From assembly GCA_965657135.1 (NCBI GenBank), contig CBFHNF010000010.1:31995-95994 (forward strand): a stretch of DNA of 64,000 nt, written 5' to 3'. Below are positions 52,948 to 60,819 of the stretch, piece by piece (the first letter of the stretch is position 1; the number at the start of each line of letters is the position of its first letter). Position numbers and translations under genes: made by a program. This stretch comes from HIMB11 sp965657135 (lineage in GTDB: Bacteria; Pseudomonadota; Alphaproteobacteria; Rhodobacterales; Rhodobacteraceae). The notes beneath the pieces are model-generated. The model was given only the letters and a program-made list of their open reading frames with translations. It was not told the origin of the DNA and ran no database searches.

Positions 52948-53201
52948 GACTGTTCAGCCACCAGTTTTTCAATCCCTGCAATAATCCTTGCAACAGAAGA
53001 AATATCAAAATCACTTTCGCTGGGATCATTTGCGTTAAACGGCACCTGAATATCAAACGCCTCTTCAATCGCAAAAATACTTTCTACAAGTCCAAGACTA
53101 TCAATTCCCAATGACTCAAGCGTGCTGTCCAATGTAACATCGGACACGTCCAAAACCGCCTGCTCAGCAATAATTTCAATAACTTTGTCTTTCACTTCCA
53201 T
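52944..53201 (-). CDS. Acyl carrier protein, dedicated copy beside lpxD
   Basis: Acyl carrier protein of 85 residues from the ATG at 53201 (AGAGG eight bases upstream; ATGs at 53210 and 53234 are alternatives). The phosphopantetheine attachment serine is in LESLGIDSLGLVESIFAIEE. It is more divergent than AcpP: the following segment FDIQVPFNANDPSESDFDISS differs from the standard EEEF-type helix. It is between lpxD and the ketoacyl synthase, overlapping the latter. Rhizobial AcpXL carries very long chains to lipid A; a similar role here is possible but unproven. Confidence 0.9.
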   Translation of the reverse strand: MEVKDKVIEIIAEQAVLDVSDVTLDSTLESLGIDSLGLVESIFAIEEAFDIQVPFNANDPSESDFDISSVARIIAGIEKLVAEQS

Positions 53202-53234
53202 TTCGACCATCCTCTTTGGCGACTGATCATGCAT

Positions 53235-54329
53235 TTAGTCATTCTGCGGTGACTTTGAAATACCTTTTTGAAGGGATGCGACGTCACGCATCAAACGAGG
53301 CAAGCGACGCAATGCCTTATAGGTTTCGATGTGGGTCTCCATTTTCATTGCAGGATAGCCCAACATGACGCGCCCTGCCGGAACATTGCTCAGCACTTTT
53401 GTCGCTCCGCCTGTGATCACGTTGTCCCCGATGAACACATTATCACTGACCCCTGTTTGCCCACCAAGCACAACATTATTTCCAATAACCGATGACCCAG
53501 CGATTCCAACCTGCGCACAGATTAAACAATTGTCGCCTACAACCACGTTATGGCCAATTTGTGAAAGATTGTCAGTTTTCACTCCGTTGCCAATCTTTGT
53601 GGGCTTAACTGTACCGCGATCGACACAACACTGCGCGCCCAATTCAACATCATTTCCAATGACAACTCCGGCAAGCGAATGGATGCGCGCCCATTGCTGA
53701 GCATTTCCACCGATTTCAGCGCTGCCTAAACTGTCTCGTGCCACCTCAACGGCAGATACTTCTCTGGTGACAAATGAAAACCCATCCGCACCGACAATCG
53801 CACCTGGCTGTGCGATGAAATTCGCCCCAATGATGACATCAGCGCCAATGCGCACACCCTCGCGCAAATAGGCGTTATGCCCAATCACGCAACCCGTTCC
53901 AATTGAACAATGAGGGCCAATCACAGCATTATCCCCAATCATAACATTCGCACCAATGACACATAAGGCCCCGATTGTTGCATGCGCTCCAATTTGCGCA
54001 GTTGGATCAATCACGGCAGTGGGGTGAATCCCCTCAGCATAGCCTTGACCACGATCAACCTTGGCCGATAATGCGGACAATGCATAACGCGGGCGTGGTG
54101 CGATCAGGGCGGCTTGCAATCCCATGGCCTGCCAATCAGCACCTGGCCACAACATGGCACAGCGTGCGCGCCCTTTGGGCAAATAGGCTGCATATTTCGG
54201 ATCCATAGCCAGTGCGATATCATGTGGACTGGCGTTTTCAGGTGCGGCTACGCCGGAAATTTCTAAATCGCCATCGCCCAACAATTCCGCATCAATCGAA
54301 CGTGCAATATCCGAGAGTTTGTAGGCCAT
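53235..54329 (-). CDS. lpxD: UDP-3-O-(3-hydroxyacyl)glucosamine N-acyltransferase
   Basis: Third lipid A acylation/processing step: N-acylation of UDP-3-O-acylglucosamine. The 364 residues have an N-terminal uridine-binding domain (about 1-100) and a long left-handed beta helix of hexapeptide repeats (about 100-320). The catalytic His region is NLSQIGHNVVVGDN. A GGGAG site precedes the ATG. It lies 33 kb from the fabZ-lpxA-lpxI-lpxB cluster and is instead the first gene of lpxD-ACP-ketoacyl synthase. Confidence 0.95.
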   Translation of the reverse strand: MAYKLSDIARSIDAELLGDGDLEISGVAAPENASPHDIALAMDPKYAAYLPKGRARCAMLWPGADWQAMGLQAALIAPRPRYALSALSAKVDRGQGYAEGIHPTAVIDPTAQIGAHATIGALCVIGANVMIGDNAVIGPHCSIGTGCVIGHNAYLREGVRIGADVIIGANFIAQPGAIVGADGFSFVTREVSAVEVARDSLGSAEIGGNAQQWARIHSLAGVVIGNDVELGAQCCVDRGTVKPTKIGNGVKTDNLSQIGHNVVVGDNCLICAQVGIAGSSVIGNNVVLGGQTGVSDNVFIGDNVITGGATKVLSNVPAGRVMLGYPAMKMETHIETYKALRRLPRLMRDVASLQKGISKSPQND

Positions 54330-54352
54330 GGAAGCTCCCTTTTTCTTTGGGA

Positions 54353-55975
54353 TTAGCGTGCAAGCGGCGTAATTACCACCCCTTTCCCAACCAAGGCTGC
54401 CAAAATCTTGGCATCGCGACCATAGATGTCGCGTCGATATGTCATTCCACCCGTTGGTTTGGTTATGGCGGTACGATACATCAAATGAACCGGAACATGT
54501 TTATCCAGGGCAATGACCGTTTCCACTCCTGAACTGAGGGCGCGGTGAAAAGTTCCCTTAGGATCAGAGGTTTGAACGGACAACAACGCATATCCAAAAT
54601 CAAATGGATCCTGCAGACGGATGCACCCGTGGCTAAATGCACGGACTTCACGCGCAAAGAGACTTTTTGATGGGGTGTCATGCAAGTAAATATTATGACG
54701 ATTGGGAAACATGAATTTGACAAGCCCAAGCGCATTTCGCGTCGAAGGCGGCTGTTTTAGATCAAATGGAAACGTGTTTTCGTTAAAGGATGCAAAATCA
54801 ACTTGATCACGTGACACAAGCTGTCCTGAGGCATCCAAAAGATTTAGATATCCGTGAGCGTATGGATCTTTTTTGAAGGCTGGAAGATATTCTTTCACAG
54901 CGATTGACCGTGGCACATTCCAAGTTGGATTGATCACCATGTGTTCAATCTCATCGGAAAACTCAGGTGATCTTTGATCATCTTTATTAGTACCCACCAC
55001 AGATCGTGTTTGGAATTCGATGCGTCCCTCATTCATGATTTTTGCAGAAAAATCAGCTAAATTCACAATGACATGGCGCTCACCGCGATCAAAATTTGTC
55101 CAACGCTCCCGCTCCATCGCAACCAAAATCGCACCTAATCGATCTTGGACAGATTTATTTAACTCGGCGCGCGTACCATCACCGACAATCCCATCACCCG
55201 CCATGCCATGATCTAATTGAAACGCTTGAACAGCACGCTGCATATTCGCGTCAAATCGATCTGAAAGCGTGCGGCGCAAATATCCCATGGCAATCAAACG
55301 ATTACGCAAACTAACAACATCGTGACCCGCATCACCGGGCTGCAATTTACCGCCAGTTACGGGATCCCCCAAGCCACCGCGCGCAAGTACAGAAAACAGA
55401 CGCTGTTTTTCTTGAACCAATCGGGCATATTCTTGATTTTGCGGGTACAGCTGGGTAAAAAATGCGTTTGGATCAGACGCAACTAGATTTCGCAAATATG
55501 ATCCCTGATCAATCTGCAACCGCTTACGCTTAATTTCTTCGTCAACACGATTTGGCCGCAATACACCAAACCGAGCCATCTGCGCATATTCGAGGTAGGC
55601 GCGGGTAATCTTACCCTCAACAACACCTAAATCTGCAGATGTCCGAATTGCGCGAATATCGTTTCGAATCTTTCTGGCGTCAAACAATTCTTGTGGGAGT
55701 CCATGGGCTGCGGCATCGTCGAACGCCCGTTGCAGTGCCGCCAAGCGCTGCCGCGCATCTTGAGCACCATCCACCCAAATTGGCTCAAATCCACGTGCTT
55801 GGTAGAATTCAACAGCTGGCCCGCTTGCAGAGATTTCTTTGGATAATGCCAATTTATAAGCGACATCATCCGCCTGCGTCGCGATTGCTGAATGGGCCAA
55901 ACCCACACATAAACCAATTGTTAACACGATAATACGTATCTTGAACCAATGCATATTATTTAACAACATACCCAT
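54353..55975 (-). CDS. L,D-transpeptidase (YcbB/LdtD-like)
   Basis: Periplasmic peptidoglycan cross-linking enzyme of 540 residues. Order: signal peptide (IIVLTIGLCVGLAHSAIA), an N-terminal scaffold, a peptidoglycan-binding domain near 215-275 (GDAGHDVVSLRNRLIAMGYL and AVQAFQLDHGMAGDGIVG), then the YkuD catalytic domain near 300-500. The active site is SHGCIRLQDPFDF with the Cys nucleophile. VNPTWNVPRSIAVKEYLP matches the YcbB lid region. It is divergent from the DUF882 gene, a pairing also seen as ycbB-ycbK in E. coli. Confidence 0.94.
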   Translation of the reverse strand: MGMLLNNMHWFKIRIIVLTIGLCVGLAHSAIATQADDVAYKLALSKEISASGPAVEFYQARGFEPIWVDGAQDARQRLAALQRAFDDAAAHGLPQELFDARKIRNDIRAIRTSADLGVVEGKITRAYLEYAQMARFGVLRPNRVDEEIKRKRLQIDQGSYLRNLVASDPNAFFTQLYPQNQEYARLVQEKQRLFSVLARGGLGDPVTGGKLQPGDAGHDVVSLRNRLIAMGYLRRTLSDRFDANMQRAVQAFQLDHGMAGDGIVGDGTRAELNKSVQDRLGAILVAMERERWTNFDRGERHVIVNLADFSAKIMNEGRIEFQTRSVVGTNKDDQRSPEFSDEIEHMVINPTWNVPRSIAVKEYLPAFKKDPYAHGYLNLLDASGQLVSRDQVDFASFNENTFPFDLKQPPSTRNALGLVKFMFPNRHNIYLHDTPSKSLFAREVRAFSHGCIRLQDPFDFGYALLSVQTSDPKGTFHRALSSGVETVIALDKHVPVHLMYRTAITKPTGGMTYRRDIYGRDAKILAALVGKGVVITPLAR

Positions 55976-56260
55976 CTACCCTAACCCAGACCGTCGTTAA
56001 GTTATGATTGAAAGACCCCGAAAACAAAAGCATGAATTCAGAAAACTCTGGAATACATAACCAAAATTTGCAGGACATCATCACACTTTTGCGTGATGTT
56101 CCAGTTCCGTTAACGGGCAAAATTTTGCTCAATTCCCCTTAACACTGCATTCCATGAAATTTCTTTCTTGGCGAGCGAATCAATTTATGGCATACACCTT
56201 GCAACTGGGGTTACAAATAAATCACGCTCAAGCTGCTGGGCATACGGGACACGAGACTGA

Positions 56261-56830
56261 ATGGTCACGGATAATAAGACTTTGATTTCACGCCGCACAA
56301 TGCTGAGTGCATTCGCAGCGGCAACCCTAGTGGCAGCACCCACGTTTTCGAACGCGGCTGGTTTTTTGCGCGGCGCTGGTGATTTTCGCAAGTTATCGAT
56401 GATGTCACGTCGCACTGGTGAGCGGGTCAACACAATTTATTGGATTGACGGCGAATATATCCCAGAAGCGATTCAAGAAATCAGTTACTTTATGCGTGAT
56501 TGGCGTCGCAATGAAACGAAAACGATCGACCGCCGTACAATCGACATCATGGCTGCAAGTCATGCGATTTTGAATACAGACGAACCGTTCACGATGCTAA
56601 GTGGGTATCGCAGTGCCAAAACAAACGCGATGCTACGCCGTAAATCACGTTCGGTTGCGAAAAATTCCCTTCATGTTAAGGGACAGGCCGTTGACCTCCG
56701 CCTGGGTTCCCGCTCGGTGCGTCAAATTTCAAAAGCGGCAGCAAGATGCAGCGCCGGGGGCGTTGGTCGCTACAGCGGATCAAATTTCGTCCACTTGGAC
56801 TGTGGACCCGTTCGAGTTTGGGGCCGCTAA
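56261..56830 (+). CDS. DUF882 peptidase M15-like protein (YcbK-like), Tat signal
   Basis: Zinc-peptidase-fold protein of 189 residues, probably periplasmic. The N-terminus has a twin-arginine-type signal (ISRRTMLSAFAAATLVAAP, ending SNAAG). Zinc ligands of the M15 fold are seen in NSLHVKGQAVDLRL and FVHLDCG. Relatives act on, or bind, peptidoglycan stem peptides. It is next to, and divergent from, the YcbB-like transpeptidase, which supports a cell-wall role. A ribosome site is weak. It ends seven bases before the uronate dehydrogenase stop. Confidence 0.9.
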   Translation: MVTDNKTLISRRTMLSAFAAATLVAAPTFSNAAGFLRGAGDFRKLSMMSRRTGERVNTIYWIDGEYIPEAIQEISYFMRDWRRNETKTIDRRTIDIMAASHAILNTDEPFTMLSGYRSAKTNAMLRRKSRSVAKNSLHVKGQAVDLRLGSRSVRQISKAAARCSAGGVGRYSGSNFVHLDCGPVRVWGR

Positions 56831-56837
56831 GCTCCGT

Positions 56838-57638
56838 TTAATCTTCATGAATTCCATCAGCGGTAAACATTCCGCCTTGGTATTTTGAATTTGGTTCATC
56901 CACACTCGGTGCAGGCAAAGCTGCGTCCAGTTTCGCGCGAAACTTTTCGGCATTATCTTGTGGTTGCCAGCCTAAATAAGCGACCTCTCGGTTGTCCCAC
57001 CATACCCCTGAATTTGCAGAAGTTCCGTAAATGATTGGGCAGCCTAAACGAGGGACAATAAACACGCGTTCAATCAAACGCACGAAATCATCATAACTCA
57101 TCCACATAGACAGCATGCGATGATTTTTCGGTTCAGGGAAACACGCGCCAATTCGAACGCAGGCCGTTTCAATGCCGAACTTATCATAGTACATTGATGC
57201 CATTGCCTCACCAAAGACTTTTGATACACCATACAATCCATCTGGTTTCGTCGGTGACTTCGCATCTAATCGTACACTTTGTTCATAAAATCCAACGGCA
57301 TGATTTGAACTTGCAAATAAAATGCGTGGCATGACAGTGGATTTGCGCGCAGCCTCATATAAATTGAAAACACCATCGATGTTCGCGTTCTTAACGACCT
57401 CCCACGTATGCTCAATAGGTTGCCCCCCCAAGTGAACAATACCGTCGCACCCCTCAACCAGGGCCTCGACTGCAGCCTTATCGCCCAGATCACATATCAC
57501 AATTTCTTCATTTGGCGCAGCCTCACCCAACCCATCCCGATCAGAAACCCGAATTATTTCCGCAAGGTGGGATAATCGCGCACGGCACATTGCACCTAAA
57601 CCGCCAGCCGCCCCTGTAATCAAAAGTCTTTTTAACAC
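56838..57638 (-). CDS. udh: Uronate dehydrogenase
   Basis: NAD-dependent oxidation of D-galacturonate and D-glucuronate to the aldaric acid lactones. The 266 residues are a short-chain dehydrogenase/epimerase fold with RLLITGAAGGLGA, GIVHLGGQPIE, LFASSNHAVGFY, the catalytic YGVSK and CVRIGACFPEPKNHRMLS. The last block is specific for Agrobacterium-type Udh. I chose a GTG at 57638 (GGGAG eight bases upstream) rather than a TTG five codons earlier. No uronate transporter or downstream aldarate genes are seen nearby. Confidence 0.88.
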   Translation of the reverse strand: MLKRLLITGAAGGLGAMCRARLSHLAEIIRVSDRDGLGEAAPNEEIVICDLGDKAAVEALVEGCDGIVHLGGQPIEHTWEVVKNANIDGVFNLYEAARKSTVMPRILFASSNHAVGFYEQSVRLDAKSPTKPDGLYGVSKVFGEAMASMYYDKFGIETACVRIGACFPEPKNHRMLSMWMSYDDFVRLIERVFIVPRLGCPIIYGTSANSGVWWDNREVAYLGWQPQDNAEKFRAKLDAALPAPSVDEPNSKYQGGMFTADGIHED

Positions 57639-57677
57639 AAATTTTACTCCCAATTCTCACGCCAATGCGGCCAACAT

Positions 57678-57700
57678 CAAAAGCCTAAAGGATTAGGCCG
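57678..57700 (-). terminator. Weak terminator for the small membrane protein gene
   Basis: On the minus strand GGCCTAA-TCCT-TTAGGC followed by TTTT; a six-base stem 30 bases after the gene's stop. Confidence 0.4.
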
Positions 57701-57729
57701 ACATCCTGCAAGCACGAAGTGACGCGCAA

Positions 57730-57939
57730 TTACGACGACAACTTGCGAATTTTCCAAAGCGCCCAAATCGAATGTACAAATGTTAAGATTGCAAATACTC
57801 CTCCAAAAATACCTACTTCAAATAATGCAGGTCCTCTCAAACCCTGCGTGGCCAACGCATATGCAATTAAGCCCATGATCAAAATCGCTGCAACCAAACG
57901 AAATTGGTATTCTGCTTTCTTTTCTGGATCGTATGTCAT
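57730..57939 (-). CDS. Small two-helix membrane protein, unrecognised
   Basis: Protein of 69 residues, with a charged N-terminus (MTYDPEKKAEYQFR) and two hydrophobic helices (about 15-33 and 40-62). The tail is basic (WKIRKLSS), so it is probably an inner-membrane protein with both ends in the cytoplasm. The ATG follows AGGGCCTG. No family recognised. It is divergent from the RNA/regulator region at 58 kb. Confidence 0.65.
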   Translation of the reverse strand: MTYDPEKKAEYQFRLVAAILIMGLIAYALATQGLRGPALFEVGIFGGVFAILTFVHSIWALWKIRKLSS

Positions 57940-58041
57940 TTCAGGCCCTAAGTTTTATGTTGTTTACGCAGAAAATAGGCGATTAGATCCAATATCGCCC
58001 ATGCATCTTGTTGCATTTCGTTTACACGCATGTCGCTGAAC

Positions 58042-58071
58042 TTGACAAGGTATCATTTTGATACATATAAT
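58042..58071 (+). promoter_or_regulatory. Near-consensus sigma-70 promoter with operator dyad in the spacer
   Basis: TTGACA (58042-58047) and TATAAT (58066-58071), both exact consensus hexamers, 18 bases apart. The spacer holds the perfect dyad GTATCA-TTT-TGATAC (58050-58064). A protein bound there would block polymerase. This is by far the best promoter I see in the window. Confidence 0.8.
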
Positions 58072-58077
58072 GCCATG

Positions 58078-58150
58078 TGAGTAGATTAGTGGCACTTTCC
58101 ACATCATATTTTTTAGTACGAAAATGCCCTGCAGAAATGCAGGGTTTTTT
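58078..58150 (+). ncRNA. Candidate small RNA or attenuated leader, about 73 bases
   Basis: It starts about seven bases after the TATAAT box and ends in a strong terminator at 58127-58150. No reading frame with a ribosome site lies inside. The next gene's ATG is 58 bases beyond the terminator. Two readings fit: an independent small RNA from a repressed strong promoter, or a leader whose terminator controls entry into the winged-helix gene. Start and end are inferred from sequence only. Confidence 0.55.
58127..58150 (+). terminator. Strong terminator with GAAA loop
   Basis: CCCTGCA-GAAA-TGCAGGG followed by TTTTTTG. Seven perfect pairs with a stable tetraloop. Confidence 0.8.
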
Positions 58151-58208
58151 GTTTCAATTTGATTTCTAGTATTGTAACAACTTTATGTTAATTCCAGAGG
58201 AGAGTCAC

Positions 58209-58496
58209 ATGCCGCACGAAGCCCTGATCAGTTTTAAAAAGCTTTTACAAAAGATGGAAAGCGATCTTGGGCTGAGCGAACTAAGCGATGTAGAAACGAA
58301 AGTGTTTCTTGCGATTTCCGACCTGTGCAACCAATCAGATATTGCGAAAACACATGCCTTATTGCAGCATGATCTGGTGAATTCGTTTGGACGCGCAACC
58401 ATTTTTCGCGCACTTAAAAAACTCGAAACATCCAATAAGATCGAAAAATCAACATCAACGAATGGTGCTTATGTTCTTGCATCGCATTCAGATTAG
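58209..58496 (+). CDS. Small winged-helix-like protein, unrecognised
   Basis: Protein of 95 residues from the ATG at 58209 (GAGGAGAG upstream). An N-terminal helix (ISFKKLLQKMESDLG) precedes a region that reads like a winged helix: TKVFLAISDLCNQSDIAKT, then LVNSFGRATIFRALKKLETSNKIEKSTSTNG, resembling the recognition helix and wing of MarR/DUF-type regulators. No effector domain. It lies downstream of a strong promoter, dyad and terminator and could repress its own promoter; that is inference. The membrane protein gene starts 11 bases later, so the two probably form an operon. Confidence 0.7.
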   Translation: MPHEALISFKKLLQKMESDLGLSELSDVETKVFLAISDLCNQSDIAKTHALLQHDLVNSFGRATIFRALKKLETSNKIEKSTSTNGAYVLASHSD

Positions 58497-58507
58497 GGCA
58501 GACTTTC

Positions 58508-59068
58508 GTGTTGAGAGCAACAATTGCCACTGAATTTTTTCTAATCAATTTGACATATTTAATTATGTACACTTTGACATTAGGGTTTATTTTCCCTTTG
58601 CAGAAAATTGTCGCCTCTGAGGGATTGTCCGTTGTTGGATTATTGTTTCTACCCCATGGTGTACGCGCTGCAGCTTTCTACTATTGTGGGACACGGGCAA
58701 TTATACATTTATTACCAGCAGCGTATATTACTTGGTTCATCACCGTCTACGGCAGTGACTTAGAACTGCATCCAATCGCACCCTTGGCAAGTGTACTTGC
58801 ATGTTATGGGGGATATGCGTTCTATAACCTTGCAATTCGTTTAAATTCTGAACCACTGATCAAAAACCCATGGGTTAACCTTTTAGGCTTGGCGGCAGTT
58901 ATGTCCGTTCTAAATGGTGCGGCGTTAACACTGCTGAATTTTGAAGGCGACTTCTTAACCGGTGTGTTTGGGTATTTAATTGGGGACATTGCGGGCGCGT
59001 TTTTCTTTCTAATCATCGCATTATACATTTACAAATCGATCAAACATCTCAGCGCAACGATTGAATGA
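58508..59068 (+). CDS. Integral membrane protein, unrecognised
   Basis: Protein of 186 residues with five or six hydrophobic segments (about 8-32, 38-60, 65-85, 93-112, 125-147, 150-178). The start is a GTG at 58508. Motifs such as LLFLPHGVRAAAFYYCGTRAI and LPAAYITWFITVYG recall membrane sensor (MASE-like) segments of signalling proteins, but no output domain is attached. It may partner the winged-helix protein encoded just upstream. No function assigned. Confidence 0.7.
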   Translation: MLRATIATEFFLINLTYLIMYTLTLGFIFPLQKIVASEGLSVVGLLFLPHGVRAAAFYYCGTRAIIHLLPAAYITWFITVYGSDLELHPIAPLASVLACYGGYAFYNLAIRLNSEPLIKNPWVNLLGLAAVMSVLNGAALTLLNFEGDFLTGVFGYLIGDIAGAFFFLIIALYIYKSIKHLSATIE

Positions 59069-59236
59069 CGAATACGCTTGCTTTTGGATGCCTATCGAAA
59101 ACGTCCTTGAACAAGGTCGCATTTATTCTCGGTTTGACTATTTTATTCTAAATGTATCTGATTGACTCTTTGCATTTTAATTGGAACACTATGCGGCGTA
59201 GCCAACGCCCGTTTGATTTTTGGGGACGAGTTTGTG

Positions 59237-59431
59237 ATGAACGAAATCGACTTAGTAAGAGCGAAGGCGCTTCTTAAAAAACACCTTAACACCACTAAAG
59301 AATTGCTTTCGGATCGAGAATTCCAAAAAGTGGCCTTTCGCAAAAACCTAATAACCGCATCTGGTGAACTAACGAGCTTGGGTTGGAAGTTAGCTGAAAT
59401 TACAGAAGCAGATATGGGTCAACCAGTTTAG
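59237..59431 (+). CDS. Small hypothetical protein, 64 residues
   Basis: The ATG at 59237 has GGGGACGAG a few bases upstream. The product is charged and helical in appearance (IDLVRAKALLKKHLNTTKELL), without signal or membrane segment. An upstream ATG at 59162 is possible but gives a hydrophobic start without family support. Its stop overlaps by three bases the stop of the small minus-strand gene that follows. Function unknown. Confidence 0.45.
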   Translation: MNEIDLVRAKALLKKHLNTTKELLSDREFQKVAFRKNLITASGELTSLGWKLAEITEADMGQPV

Positions 59432-59583
59432 CGAACGACAGTCTCACTTTGATTTTTGGGAACCTGTGGCTTGGCCACGTGACTGAGGACGGCCTCGATA
59501 ATTGCGGCCTGTTGTTCAAGTGTTAGGTTTTTAGGTGGTAGGATTGGTCCGATAAAATTTGGATCTAGAAACGATAAGTTCAA
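59428..59583 (-). CDS. Small protein of 51 residues with a strong ribosome site
   Basis: TTG start at 59583 preceded by GGGAGG at five bases' spacing. The product begins MNLSFLDPNFIGPILPPKN and continues LTLEQQAAIIEAVLSHVAKP, a short amphipathic helix, then a polar tail QVPKNQSETVVR. No membrane segment. It is too short for most gene finders. It converges on the 64-residue gene with overlapping stops and lies upstream in orientation of nothing else; the phn operon ends 91 bases to the right. Function unknown. Confidence 0.5.
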   Translation of the reverse strand: MNLSFLDPNFIGPILPPKNLTLEQQAAIIEAVLSHVAKPQVPKNQSETVVR

Positions 59584-59641
59584 AGTTGCCTCCCTAGCCC
59601 CCCTAGATCAGCTGACCATAGGATACGATCGATTGGTAAAT

Positions 59642-59658
59642 GTTTTATGAAATAAAAC
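59642..59658 (-). terminator. Possible terminator of the phn operon
   Basis: GTTTTAT-TTC-ATAAAAC on the minus strand, 15 bases after the phnM stop, with only a short T stretch (ATTT) behind it. Weak stem, AT-only apart from the closing pair. Confidence 0.35.
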
Positions 59659-59673
59659 GCCATTAATACTTGA

Positions 59674-60819
59674 TTAAACAAATACGCGATCGATGATTCC
59701 TTGATTACCGCTTGTTGCAAAGCACACAAAATTTGCACGCATTCCCAATGCGATGTCGCCGCGATCGGTAAGTCCAGCTGCATGCGCAGGATTTAATGTC
59801 ACGGTCCGAAGCGCCCTAGGATAATCGCCCCACAGATCGGCCAACAAAATGGCTGATTGTAATAGCGCGGCGGGAACATAATCTGACGAAATCACGTCAA
59901 GCAAATCATTTTGTGCAAGTTCAAGCGCAGAAACATTACCAGAATGAGACCCACCCCGGATCAAATTGGGTGCACCCATCATAATCGCGATGCCCTTTTC
60001 ACGACATGCCTTTGCTGCCTCGAACGTGGTTGGAAATTCGGCGATTTGTATGCCGCGTGAATGCGATGTTGCAACATGTTCAACGGTAGTATCATCATGA
60101 CTGGCTAAAACAGCCCCAAGGCGTTCGGCCTCTTGCACGGTTATCAGCTCGTGTTGATCGCCATGACGCTCACGAAGATCTCGTAACATATCGACATGTG
60201 CACGATACCCCTCTTCATCAAGGTTCTTTTTCCCTGTCACATAGGCTTTGAATTTATCCATATTGCGGAACTGGCGCTGACCTGGTGTGTGATCCATCAA
60301 ACTGACAATTCCGACGTGATCGTTTTCACCAAAGGATGCCAACTCTTCCATTAGCGTCGCCGAGCAAACTTCGGCACGCAAATGAATGAAATGGGAAATC
60401 TTCAATTGTTTTTTAGCTTTTAGGTCCAGTATGGCGTTGGCTAATTCTCGTGCGTATGCCGAATACCGCCCAGTGCCGTTGGGAATTGATCCAGCACGCA
60501 TTGCGTCAAACACTGTTGTTATTCCACATCCATAAAGTTCAGCATCATGAGCGATCGCCGCCGCGGCGACTGGCCAATTCACGCCAGGCCGTGGCTCCAG
60601 GTGGCGCTCCAAATTGTCGGTGTGCAGCTCAACCAATCCAGCGGACAGGTAGCGCCCTTCACAATCCACCGCATGCGGAAGCGCAGTTCGTCCGTGATCT
60701 ATATCCTTAATCAGACCATCTTTAACAACAATTGTGCCATCAATTACCTCATCCCTCAGGATTAGTTTAGCATTGGTTAAAATATAGCTCTTGGATTGCT
60801 CAGATTGGCATGTCATCAT
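59674..60819 (-). CDS. phnM: Alpha-D-ribose 1-methylphosphonate 5-triphosphate diphosphatase
   Basis: Amidohydrolase of the C-P lyase pathway: removes pyrophosphate from the ribose triphosphate intermediate. The 381 residues carry metal-binding blocks GLVELHTDNLERHLEPRPG, ASHDDTTVEHV and VSLMDHTPGQRQFR. Near the C-terminus VISSDYVPAALLQSA and LNPAHAAGLTDRGDIALG are conserved. Its ATG is directly after the phnN stop (no gap). It is the last gene of the phn operon. Confidence 0.95.
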   Translation of the reverse strand: MMTCQSEQSKSYILTNAKLILRDEVIDGTIVVKDGLIKDIDHGRTALPHAVDCEGRYLSAGLVELHTDNLERHLEPRPGVNWPVAAAAIAHDAELYGCGITTVFDAMRAGSIPNGTGRYSAYARELANAILDLKAKKQLKISHFIHLRAEVCSATLMEELASFGENDHVGIVSLMDHTPGQRQFRNMDKFKAYVTGKKNLDEEGYRAHVDMLRDLRERHGDQHELITVQEAERLGAVLASHDDTTVEHVATSHSRGIQIAEFPTTFEAAKACREKGIAIMMGAPNLIRGGSHSGNVSALELAQNDLLDVISSDYVPAALLQSAILLADLWGDYPRALRTVTLNPAHAAGLTDRGDIALGMRANFVCFATSGNQGIIDRVFV

